NCBI RefSeq assembly: GCF_932294415.1
Contig: NC_065544.1
Location: 38,581,293-38,645,292 of the forward strand
Direction: 5' to 3'
DNA length: 64,000 bases
Source: Quercus robur
Taxonomy: Eukaryota; Streptophyta; Magnoliopsida; Fagales; Fagaceae
Shown: in pieces, positions 53,577 to 64,000 of the stretch
Layout: every line of letters begins with the position of its first letter
Position numbering within the stretch: position 1 is the stretch's first letter
Translations under genes and position numbers: made by a program
The notes under the pieces: generated by a model
Told to the model about the DNA's origin: nothing
Seen by the model: only the letters and a program-made list of their open reading frames with translations
Database searches by the model: none

Positions 53577-55946
53577 TAATTTGGTCTTTTAACTCCATGA
53601 ACGTTAAAATTGTATATCAAGCCTTTTTTTTATGTTGAATCTTAATCAATTTTTAAGGCTAAAATATTGTCATTGTCCTAAATTTTGTATAATTTCTTTT
53701 TTATTCTTAAACTCTAAATTATTTTTTTGTCTCAAAATTTTTTAAATAATTTAAACATGAAAATATGGGAAAAAAAAACGAATCTTTTATAATTATAAAT
53801 TAATAAGTGTAACATTTTCAATTAAAAACATATCAACATAAAATAAAAAAAAAATTATGTTTTAGTTTCTTATATTAGAATATTATTTAGTATTCACATA
53901 ATTTTACCTATAAAAAAAATTGTCCTTTTATTTTTCAAACTATATATATATATATATATATTTTGTGTGCGTGAGAGAGACCATTAAAATTTTCCACTAA
54001 AATCAAATCATAGCTTAGTCAATATTATATTACACCTGTAATGTAAAAAATTTCTCCATTTATTTTTTTTCAAAGAATCAAAAACAAAACTTGTTTATCT
54101 TTAAAAAGTATATTAATTATTCATTTTAAATTTTAAAAAGATTGGTTCTTCTTTGGGTTATTCCAAACTTTATTAGGAATTCAAGTATTTTGCTTGTCCA
54201 GATTTATTTGAATGAGCTGTGCAATATGATCTTACATGGAAATTTGTATATTTTATTTTAGGAAAAGTTAAATTTGTTGTTGATATGTGTTTGAATTATA
54301 TTATTTACATTAATTTTGGGGTATAAATTTGTAACCTATAAAAGAGATTTGCTGAATGTATTGATTGTACTATCATTATTCACACTTAAGGAAGCTGATT
54401 TTGTTGCCTATAACATTGCACAATTGCCTCTTTACAATTTGAGGGAAAGATCCCCTATATCTTCTATATTCCTTATTTTATTTTTAGATAAGAACCCATG
54501 AATTTCCCCTCAGTAATTATTAATGAATCCGGTTAATGCGTATTAATTAATAACTTCTTTTTCTTATTATAATAAAAAGTAAAAAGGAAAAAGAAAAAGT
54601 AGAAGGCATCTACTTAAGGCCTTGAGAGAGCCTTTTGGCTTTTGGCTTTTGGCAAGATTTTGGTAAGAAAGACTAAAAGAAGGGGTAGACATGTCATTAG
54701 GCAATGCCACCGGCTATAACCCATTACCGGTTAGCGTTGATTCGACGTAGTGTTTACTTAGGACTGAAGGAAATGATTAACATAGTTTTTTTTGTTTATA
54801 GTATTGTATTAAACTTTTTTTTTTTTAAAGTACTTTGGTATTTGGATGTGGGGGCATTACATCCCCATATACGCGGCAAGGAAACGGTCACTTCTCCGTA
54901 TCAATTTTGTGTGCAGTGCGCGCCTGCCGCTCCATTTCTTTTCTTCCATAAACCACAAGGGCCGGAGCTGAAGCTTCCCCAGGCCCACAGATCATATTAG
55001 ACATAAAAAAAATAAAATAAAATAAAATTAAAAATTAAAAAATTAAGCCCATATAAAATGCCATAATTTGTGTCATAACTGTCAACGTTACAGATTGTAA
55101 GCGATGAAGAAAAAGTAATGGATCCATATAAGAGTGATAGACAACTAATCACAATCTAACACGTAAGATAGTTGTGACAAAAGTTATAATATTTTATGTG
55201 ATACTAGAACTACTTTTTTTTTTTTTTTTTAATAATACTAGAACTACTTATTAGACATTACTTTTATTTTGAAAAAAATTTAATGAATGTCATAAAAACA
55301 TTGATCTATGAAATATTTTTAGATTCTTTTTATGAAAAAAGGAAAAAAAAAAAAACCTGATTTTTTTTTTTGTAGCTTTTTATATTTTTTTATGAAAGTA
55401 ATATCAAAACTTTCTTAAACATAAAATAGTTCATTATCAAATACTCTATGAGTATCCATTAACCAGGCTCATTTATTTTTCAGAGAATAACTTAATTTGA
55501 GAATTGAGATTCATATCATCACAAATAGCCCTATTGTGTTAGCTCAAATAAGCTTTGGCCAATGAAGAAGTGTGTTATATGCAGTTGGCTGATGATGTGG
55601 TTTTGCATTAAACAAGGATTAACACATTATAGTAACTTTGTGGGCTATTGATGGGCACCTTTGTCCTTAAATCCATGGACGCCAATGGAATTGCAGGACT
55701 ACAGCAAGTCCAAAGTCCAAACAACCATCAGAAATTAACGATAAATTTTCTCTGATTTCATATAGCACATCAGTGATTTATAGAATTACATTGACCCTCC
55801 GCTTTGCTAATCAAATCCCACATGTTACTGCAGATATCAGGTCTAATTGGACTACAGATGGCTATTAATTACCAAGCCACCTAGCTCAGTTTGCTTAAGG
55901 TAGTTTAAAAAAGAGGAACTAAAATTTTAATAGATTATAACTCTTC
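53577..55946. other. Intergenic, no gene supported
   Basis: AT-rich to about 54550. 54600-55000 is more balanced but has no domain-bearing frame. 55000-55946 probably includes the 3' UTR of the minus-strand KEOPS gene. Confidence 0.5.
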
Positions 55947-58900
55947 TCACAAGGCGTCACGAGCAGCAATCCGGCATACAATAGCATCTGCAAGTGAGGA
56001 TATCCCTAGTTCCGGGCCAGTAATCTTATATTGCTGAAAAATGAGAAGTCATTGCTCATTAGTCAATGGAAGCAGCACAAGGAAAAGGAAAGAAAACTGG
56101 TAAAGATGTAAGCAAAATCATTGCAAAACCTTTTGTATCTGGGCCTGGTTTGCTCTGCCGTTTAACTCCTCCAAGTCGATCTCTTTTCCATGGATAAGTT
56201 TCTCAACGGCTTTCACCTGGCAGAATACTAAAATTTACTTATACCAGAATGGGCAATTACTTTTTACTCAATGCCAAATATGATCTGCTACTTCACTCAT
56301 AAATAGTGATCTCACCTCATCAAGTGTAGCATTGAAACGAGCAGCAAGGATGTAAGTTGTACTTTCAGAGATGCCACACCTTTTTAAAGATTCTGTTATC
56401 TATTCAAAATAGAAGCCTAGAAGTTATCCATCTGGCATAACAGAAAAATATGCAAATGAGCCACCATAGTTAACTAGCAAAAAATGATTACATGCTTAGA
56501 TCCCGAGTAATTGTAAACAAGCTCCGAATGAAGAGTGCGTGTTGTCAATGACTCCCGTGATTTAGACACAAGTGTCTTATGAGCAGCTGCTAGAACAGGG
56601 AAAACATCTGGAATCTGTTCATAATTTATTTAGGTGAAATTAGAGAAATCAAACCAAGTGTAGCTTAGAAAAGATAGAGAAATGAAATTGACTGGAAAAA
56701 CAAGAAATAGGATATAGTATGTATATAAAAAAAAATAATAATCGTACAAGTGATGCATTGAGAAATGCAACTTCTGGTTCCAGTGTTCCAGCTTGCATAG
56801 AATCAAGGAGCTCCCTGCATAATAAATAGTTCATAAGGTGCATTTCACTTTTTTACTTAAATAAGCACCCTATATCGTATGGCCAGATACTTAAAAAAAA
56901 AAAGAAAAAAAAAAAAAGAGCTGTTAAATTTACATGAACAGAGAAGGATCCGGATTGCAAGTGAAATTTTTGACACTGTTCCCATTTAGTATTACTTTTT
57001 GATAGGTAACTAAAAAACTTTATTGAAGATTTAGTATCACTTAAAAAGAGTACAACTTAAAAGGTCTGTTCACTTAAAAATGATGCAGAAAGTGTAACCA
57101 AATGTTCACATAACAGTCAAAACAGGATTCTCCTTCCATTTGATTTTGCCTAATGCTACTCTCTTAATCAGAAGTTCTGACTTCTGAGCCCAAGATCCCA
57201 AGATCTAAGAGAAAGAGACTGCTTCCACTTTCACCTCCGTCGAATCTAATGGGCAAAAGACAGGAACTTGTGTGCCCCCATCCATCTAATTCCTCATAGC
57301 CTAGTTCATATCTCCAAAAAAGACCAGCAACACTACACAAGAGATTACAGGATTTTACTTTAAACTTGATTCTTAACAAGGAAAATCTCAAAAAAGACCC
57401 TTACTTCTCCCAACAACTGCAGTTCTCCCTAGATCACATATAAATTATAGTATTGTCTCTATACACAATTACAACCTCCACCACTATTTGACTCTAAATA
57501 ATGCAACCCAATATTGCTTCACTTCATCCCAGAGCACAATGACCACCATCAACCCATTAAGAGCCCCATTTAGGCCTGCAACTTTGCTGATAACGCAGAA
57601 AAGTTGGCACCTGGATTTGCGTTATTAAGAAAATTGGGTTTTTGAAACAGTGCATAAATTGGCATCAGGCTTTGCATTTTTGAAACAGTGCAAAAAGTAC
57701 CTTTTCAAATTTCAGCTCATGGGGTGCTTTTTTCAACAACTCTTGTTTTTAAAGCAAAACTGTGGCAATTTCACATGCACAAACACTCCAGGAAAAAAAA
57801 CAACAACAAAGTTTCCAAGTAATTTGGGTGGAAATACACTTAATATTAGTATTAACATCAAAATTTGGAAGTACCAACTTTTTGAGAATAGGCTCTAGTT
57901 CTTCAAAAGCTGGAAAGTGTGTTGAAGAATTATGAATGGCATTGGAGACCAGCAAGATCAGAAGATATGGTCCAAAAGAAGGCTAGGCCTGGTGCAATTA
58001 AAAGAGAAGGATGGAGCCATTTGGTTAGCATCCATTCTGGGGTATATTCTTGTGCAGCCACTTGGGATGAAATCAGGATGAAGGATGAGGGTCATACCGT
58101 GGTGGAAGTTAATTTGGTATTCAGATGCAATTAATTCCTAAACATAGTTTCATTGGCTGGCTTGCTGTCAACGAGAATGAGACGAGTGCAGTGGGGATTA
58201 ACAGGAGATAGTGCCTGCATTTTTTGTCGGAGATAAGTCGAAAGCAAGCATGGGCCATAGATTCTTTGAATGCTCTTTTACAAGAAGAAATTAGAAAACT
58301 GTAATAAGGTTATGCTTAGTGAATTCTATTCCTACCGTTTGCAAACCTCAAGGGCAGAAGTTTTAGAGCTGCATTATGCATAGTATGGGCTACTGTATAC
58401 AATGTATGGATTCAAAGAAATAACAGAATTCATGGTGGCACTGTCAAAATAAAGGAGCAAATCCTCAACAAAGACACAAGCAAAGCTGTTAAACGCAGAA
58501 TGGCAACCAGAAGCAAAATGAATGGATCCTTAATAAAGTACTTTGGGTAAATTGGGGCATTAGGAGAACATACTACAACTCTATGAGAGCTAACAATTGA
58601 TGGCTCCTGTATGTGTCCCAAGATTTATCATTTAACAACTATACAGATTACATGGACCCACCACTTTTTGTCGATCATTAACAGTCACACAAGTCAACAA
58701 GTCATGAATTGGGTGTGTCTGTTATTGTTATTGCTTTGCCAGTTGTGTTTGTAAGTGGTTCTACTCTTTGTTTTCAATGAAATTCAGTTGATTTATCAAA
58801 AAAAAGTTAATCACTCTATATTCTACAAGTGTCTAAACATGAATTTGCACTCTGTATTAGTTTGACCTTTTCAAGGTTAAAAAAAAAAAAAATTCTGAAA

Positions 58901-59103
58901 AAAGAAAAATCAGCCAAATATAACTGGTATAAAACTGAAATTTGCTTCAAAAGTTTGAACATTTAAGTATCCCCCATAAGCCTTTTTTTTCCCCGAGAAA
59001 CAAACGGAAAATTAAGGAAAGAGAAAGAGGCGTACTTGGAGTTGGTGACGTCGATGAAGAGTGCGAGAGAGACTGTGTCACCATTGATTTCGAACGCCTT
59101 CAT
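55947..59103 (-). CDS. KEOPS complex subunit Cgi121/TPRKB-like
   Basis: Six exons on the minus strand: 59103-59036, 56814-56748, 56614-56492, 56400-56316, 56216-56130 and 56033-55947, all with GT-AG borders. They encode about 171 residues of the Cgi121 family. Recognisable parts in order are MKAFEINGDTVSLALF, ELLDSMQAGTLEPEVAFLNA, PDVFPVLAAAHKTLVSK, TRTLHSELVYNYSGSKH, ITESLKRCGI, VKAVEKLIHGKEIDLEELNG and QYKITGPELGISSLADAIV. The family binds the Bud32 kinase and helps bring tRNA to KEOPS, which makes t6A at A37 of ANN-decoding tRNAs. Odd point: exon 4 is 85 bases where 84 are needed. An extra base at about 56340-56341 shifts the frame and gives a TGA at 56320-56322. This could be an assembly error or a real null allele. 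Intron 1 is 2.2 kb and holds a LINE fragment. Confidence 0.88.
57905..58805 (+). mobile_element. 5'-truncated LINE (L1-type) 3' end
   Basis: It lies in intron 1 of the KEOPS gene, antisense to it. Decayed coding pieces read SGVYSCAATWDEIRMKDEG, then KHSFIGWLAVNE, then VWATVYNVWIQRNNRIHGG. That is the order of the end of the reverse-transcriptase protein and the zf-RVT zinc-binding region of plant L1 elements. Frame breaks and stops interrupt them. A 3' UTR-like stretch and an A8 run (58798-58805) follow. The 5' end, endonuclease and polymerase core are missing. Confidence 0.75.
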
Positions 59104-59223
59104 CGCTGGTTTGGTTCTTTGTTTTCTGATTCGAACTTCAATTTCAGCTAGGGTTTTACTTTACGCTCCATTCCAAAAATTTTCAAACCGCACCGTTTCG
59201 ACGAAACAAGAAAATAGAAAAAT

Positions 59224-59229
59224 AAAAAA
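59224..59229 (-). terminator. Pol III terminator of tRNA-Arg
   Basis: Six T on the minus strand, beginning two bases after the tRNA 3' end. Confidence 0.75.
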
Positions 59230-59230
59230 C

Positions 59231-59302
59231 GCGCCAGATAGGGGTCGAACCTATGACCTTCCGCTTAGGAAACGGACGCTCTATCCACTGAGCTACAGGC
59301 GC
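59231..59302 (-). tRNA. tRNA-Arg (anticodon CCT)
   Basis: 72 bases without an intron that fold into a full cloverleaf. The acceptor is GCGCCTG with CTGGCGC, with one T-T opposition. The D arm is GCTCAGTGGATAGAGC, the anticodon arm TCCGT-TTCCTAA-GCGGA with anticodon CCT, and the T arm ATAGG-TTCGACC-CCTAT. The A-box and the B-box GGTTCGACC are intact. It decodes AGG. U36 and A37 are present, so it is expected to carry t6A. It lies 127 bp upstream of the KEOPS subunit start codon, on the same strand. Confidence 0.96.
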
Positions 59303-59959
59303 TTTGTTGATATTGTAACACATTGAAATATTATATATACTAGTCTGATCGTGCTCCACCAATCCATTGGGCTCTTTTTATATTTTGAGTTTAAGATAAT
59401 TTTTCAATTTGAATTTATCTATTGTTAATGAGGTTACACGGGAATGAATTTTTAAGAAACTAAAACTTATTATTTGAAATAGAATAAACTACTGGTTTAG
59501 CGTTTGCTACTTTTTAAGAAAAGAATGTATCAAACATGCGTGAAATATATTTAGATAGAGAGTGTGCTAATTTTTAGGAAAAATATTTCTCTGGTAGTTT
59601 TATTTTTATTTTGAATTACAATTTTAACCCCATTTTTTTATTTTTTAAGAATAATGATTATCTAACTAGATTAGAGGTATTTTTGACATTTTTTGAAGTC
59701 ATAACTAACTTTCTAAATCATCTTAATATATAAAGATAGAGATAAAACAATGATGAGGTTGAACTAGTCAAGCATGTTCATATATTCTGTAAAACCCATT
59801 TTGTCTATCTTCAAGCATAGCCCTCGACGTGTCAAACCCGTTGAATTCCAAACCTAACCATGCCCAACTTTCCCTTCTCATTCTCTGTTTGTTTTGAGAG
59901 AAAAAACCAACAAAACTTCCCCAATTTGCATCCTTTCTGGGTGCCATAACCCCATCGAT
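59303..59959. other. Intergenic region before the malectin-like/LRR gene
   Basis: AT-rich DNA containing the promoter and 5' UTR of the gene at 59960. An in-frame upstream ATG at 59894 would add 22 residues ahead of the signal peptide and is less likely to be the start. Confidence 0.5.
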
Positions 59960-62900
59960 ATGTGCCTCTCCATCTTCCTTCTTTGGCTTGTCAGCATCCC
60001 TTTATCTCTATGTGCAAACTCTCTTTCAATTCCTGACGTTCGAGGTATGTATATCACATTTAACCACAACCATAACATATATAAACATGCACAACATTTT
60101 TTTTTTCTTTTTGTTAATCCAAAACAATTTCATTGATTTACATTATACAAGTATATTATGTTCATTCATTCGATGTTTTTAAAAATGTATAACACAATTC
60201 TCATGAGAGAGAAAGAAGACTTTCTATTTGATCAACCAAATAATTATGTTTTCTTGGGGTCGACTATGGATACTCAATAGACTAATTAAGGTTGGGAATG
60301 GAAAAGATTGATCCTTTCAATGTATATATGTATTTTTTTCATGCATGCTACAACGTCATTCGTTATGAAAATTCAATATGACACATATGTATATTTTTCT
60401 CATTGTTTTTCTTGATATAGGTTTTCTTCTAAATTGTGGTGCGGACCCATCTAACGAAGTAATCACAAATGGTGTCAAATACATCTCAGATGTGGGGTTC
60501 ACATCATCTGGGAATAGAACACACCTCAAAGCCTCAAACCTGTTGCCTATACTAACCACATTGCGGTATTTTCCTGACCCAACTGCACGAAAATATTGCT
60601 ACGAGATACCTGTGATCAAAGGAGGGAAGTACCTGCTGAGAACAACATATTATTATGGACGTTTTGATGGAGGGAAAGAGCCACCTGTATTCGACCAAAT
60701 TGTAGACGGGACTAAATGGAGCATTGTGAATACTACAGAGGACCATGCCAATGGACTTAGTTCATTTTATGAGCTTGTGGTGGTTGCCATGGGAAAAATG
60801 CTAAGTGTGTGCTTGGCTAGGAATGAGAAGACTATTTCGAGTCCGTTTATCTCGGCTCTTGAGTTGGAGTTCTTAGAGGATTCCTTATATAACACAACAG
60901 ATTTTGGCAAGTATGCGCTTAGTACAGTTGCGAGGAGTAGCTTTGGAAGTGAGGAGGACATGATTGGGTACGTAGTAGCTAGGGAAATTAGTTTGTTGAT
61001 TGTTTTCTTTATGTATATGTTTTGTCAGTTTTAACTTGTTGCACAGACCAAAATCCTAGCTAAGTGATTTATTTAATGAAATGGAATGCACAAAGAACTA
61101 ACATTAATCTTGAAAAGTATCTAATATGGCTTTTATCAATCTAAGGTTTGAAATTAGATTCTAAATGTATCTCTCTATATAGTAAATGAATTAAACCCAA
61201 ATCATCCATGCCATGTATCCATTGGAAAATGTTAGAGTTAATATAGTTTTATAACTAAAAAAAAACTTTTAAAATGACGTGACTATTAATGTGATTGGTG
61301 TCACGTTAATAACATAATAAATAATTTTAAGTTTTTTTTTTTTTTTTTTTTTGTTGTGTTTAAAAGTTGACACATCAATTATGAAACTTATGTAGTAGTT
61401 GTAACATCACTATGTATCAATTAGTTTTATGACATGTTTTATAATTCTGGGAGTTTACAAAGATGTTGTTGTTAAATGATCTTGTTAATTCATTGAATGA
61501 AAATCAAGAAAATATCAATGGTTTAAACTTGATTGATTTCAAAATATCTTGACCATGAAACATTCATATTATTTGTTAGATTTATTTGAATAGTTGTATA
61601 TTTTCATCTTCAAAAACAATAGAAAAAAAACCCTGTAAAAGTAAGTAAACTTGCTGAGAATGATGGACTTTGTAATGGACATTATTAACTATTTATAGTT
61701 AAAATCATGTCAAAAACAACTAAATGTAATAGTAGTAGTCTTTGATTCAGAATTGTTTCTTTGGTTTCCATATGCAATATTTTTTGTTTAGCAATCGAAC
61801 AAATGTAAAATGAAGAAAACAGAATGTGGAATAGAAGTTTGAGAGAATTCTGATGGTGAATATCTAAACATATGAACCTAGTTATCCAGATGACCAATTC
61901 AACCGTTTATGGCAACCATTCCTGGACAAGAACCCTGTTGTCACAAGCCACTTCAATGTAACTTCTTCAGATTTTTGGAACCTCCCACCACCACAGGCAT
62001 TCAGCACAGCAATCTCCACAAGCGAAGTAAAGAAACTCCAAATCATGTGGCCACCTGTGGCGCTTCCTAATACCAGCTACTATATCTCACTCTATTTCCA
62101 GGACAATCGGACCCCTAGTCCGTATAGCTGGAGAGTTTTTGATGTTTCTCTAAATGGCAGGAAATTCTTCACTAATCTTAATGCCACAACCAATGGTGTG
62201 ACTGTTTACTCGACACAATGGCCTCTATTTGGGCTGACTGAGATTGTCTTAACTCCTGCAAATGGGATGAATGTTGGCCCTTTGATCAATGCTGGTGAGG
62301 TCTTTCAAATCGTGCCTCTTGGTGGAAGGACACTCACAAGAGATGGTAGCCCCTTAAGCCAATCTCATTTCCACTTAAGTAAAGCCAAGATACAATTTTT
62401 CACAACTGCTAACATGACAAGTTGTGATTGGAACATCTCTTTACATGGATTCACGATCTACACCACTTTTATTAGCAATAATCAGATCATGCCACTTCAA
62501 TAGTTGTGAAAAATTGTCCTTAGACTTATTGCTTCCACTTTATACCTGCAATATATGCTTTTTGGAATCGTTTATGTTGTCTTGCTTAACCATTTATTTG
62601 TTTTGGTATTTAGTGGTGGCAATGGAAAAGTTAGCTAGAAGCTTTAATGATCCACCTTCAGATTGGAGTGGTGATCCTTGCTTGCCTAAAGAGAATTCAT
62701 GGACAGGAGTTACATGTTTTATTTCGGGGAAATTTGCTCGTGTTATCGCTGTGTAAGTTTACCTAAAATTGTTACACGAACCAATTTTTATTAATAATGA
62801 GATTTCTATGAAACATAATAAAATCACAAGATAAGGTATATTCAAGCGTGCTATAGGTAAGATTTTGTTGTGAATTAAGACTGACTTTGATTTTTGTTCG

Positions 62901-63773
62901 ACGTGTTTCTTATATGAAGGAATTTAACTAATGCTGGACTGTTAGGATCATTGTCTTCAAGCATTGACAAGTTAACTGCACTCACCCATCTGTAAGCAAT
63001 CTAGTCCTGTTAATTATGCTACTTGACTACTCCACTAACTCAATACCACTAAATCTTGATGATACTGGGGAGTGATTTGTTTGCAGTTGGCTTGGGGGAA
63101 ACAATCTCTCAGGAAAAATCCCAGAAATGAGCTCATTGAAGGCACTACAAACTTTGTATGCTAACAAATGTTTTACGTTTCGTTCTTTATTTCGTATAAT
63201 TTCTCTGCTTTCTTAGATTCATTATTCGTATGCAACATCCTAATCAATTTGTTTTTCTTTTTTCTACTTCTTTTTATTTATTTATTTATAAATTAACGAC
63301 AAAATTTCCTTCTTGTTATTCTAATGAAGGAATTTGGAGAATAACAAGTTTGAAGGAGAGATTCCTCAATCATTAGGACTACTTCCAAAACTACATGAGT
63401 TGTAAGTATCGCTATTCAAAAAACCTACCAAATATTATAATCTTTTGGTTTGTTTGTTTTGTAATATTTTTTTTAGTAGAGATAACAAGTTTGATGAAAT
63501 GCTTTGTTAATAGATACCTTCAAAATAACAATCTTGATACAAGAATTCCCACCACACTACAAAATAGAAAAGACATGGACATTCTGTAAGCATAATACAT
63601 CCTCTTTTTCCTCTTAGTTTGCTTTAATACAAATACATTACATTTGCATTTCTATAATCTGCATTGGAAAATGTTTTTAGTTTGACTTTTCTGCTAATAT
63701 ACTTAAATTTGACCAAGTCTTGCAACTAAAGGCAAGCTGATAATTCTACTTTTGTTTTAGGGTGTCTTCTTGA
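59960..63773 (+). CDS. Secreted malectin-like and LRR protein (At1g25570/At3g19230-like)
   Basis: Nine exons with GT-AG borders: 59960-60044, 60421-60967, 61882-62345, 62614-62752, 62920-62991, 63087-63155, 63330-63401, 63514-63585 and 63761-63773. They give 510 residues. Residues 1-20 (MCLSIFLLWLVSIPLSLCA) are a signal peptide. About 28-375 is a malectin-like carbohydrate-binding domain (LLNCGADPSNE, LRYFPDPTARKYCY, GGKYLLRTTYYYGRFDGG, FDQIVDGTKW, YSWRVFDVSLNG). Then comes the pre-LRR motif DWSGDPCLPKENSWTGVTC, and about 420-505 are leucine-rich repeats, each encoded by an exon of 69-72 bases. The last coding exon is only 13 bases and ends VSS-stop. There is no membrane segment or kinase, as in the Arabidopsis relatives. 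It should act in the apoplast or wall; the ligand is unknown. Confidence 0.88.
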
Positions 63774-64000
63774 TATGATTCAAAGAATTTAACATGATCA
63801 TAATGAAGGATGGATGAGAGAGGAGCAACATATTCTCTGCACCAATTTAGGATGAAATTGGGAAGTTTTACGCCTTGGATGAAACTATACAAGTTGTGTC
63901 ATTGTAAATGATTGCCTTGGAGGAAGGGAGAGAGAGATTAATTAGCCTTGATTTTAGTTCTGCATATTTGTGTCTCTCTTCTCACTTTTTTACTATTTGT
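63774..64000 (+). other. 3' UTR of the malectin-like/LRR gene
   Basis: Follows the TGA at 63771-63773. No other gene starts before the window ends. Confidence 0.5.

Overview
This is a plant nuclear window. It has GT-AG introns, a plant AP2/ERF factor, a P-class pentatricopeptide repeat gene, long AT-rich intergenic DNA and many small non-autonomous transposons. The protein families point to a eudicot, and the element load fits a woody rosid; a Fagales tree is a guess, not something shown here.

Layout. Positions 1-28130 are almost entirely repeated DNA. Segments resembling the 5' flank of the ERF gene at 28367 occur several times (about 77-1641, 3167-6890, 9330-10250, 18697-24000, 24698-28130), but only the last one leads into a coding gene. 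This mosaic is interrupted by hAT-like elements, a Harbinger-like element, a solo LTR, a SINE and a dead 3' fragment of an alpha-amylase gene that was split by a Ty1/copia element. From 28367 to 29275 lies an intact ERF109/RRTF1-type gene. Positions 29276-40672 hold no gene; they contain a 2.3-3.7 kb tandem duplication, a 300-bp near-perfect palindrome and further small elements.

The gene-bearing right half holds a P-class PPR gene (40673-42883, +), a VID27/DEM-type gene (48197-52459, -), a KEOPS Cgi121/TPRKB-type gene in six exons (55947-59103, -), a tRNA-Arg(CCT) gene (59231-59302, -) and a secreted malectin-like plus LRR protein gene (59960-63773, +). A solo LTR and a TIR element cluster with captured GC-rich sequence lie between these genes.

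The genes are ordinary single-copy plant genes and do not form an operon or pathway. Two connections are worth noting. Arabidopsis, from memory, also places an ERF109 gene beside a Cgi121-type gene. The tRNA-Arg(CCT) has U36-A37, so it is a predicted substrate of the KEOPS t6A pathway whose subunit gene begins 128 bp away. I found no convincing new molecular system. The most unusual feature is the layered amplification of the ERF 5' flank without the ERF coding region.
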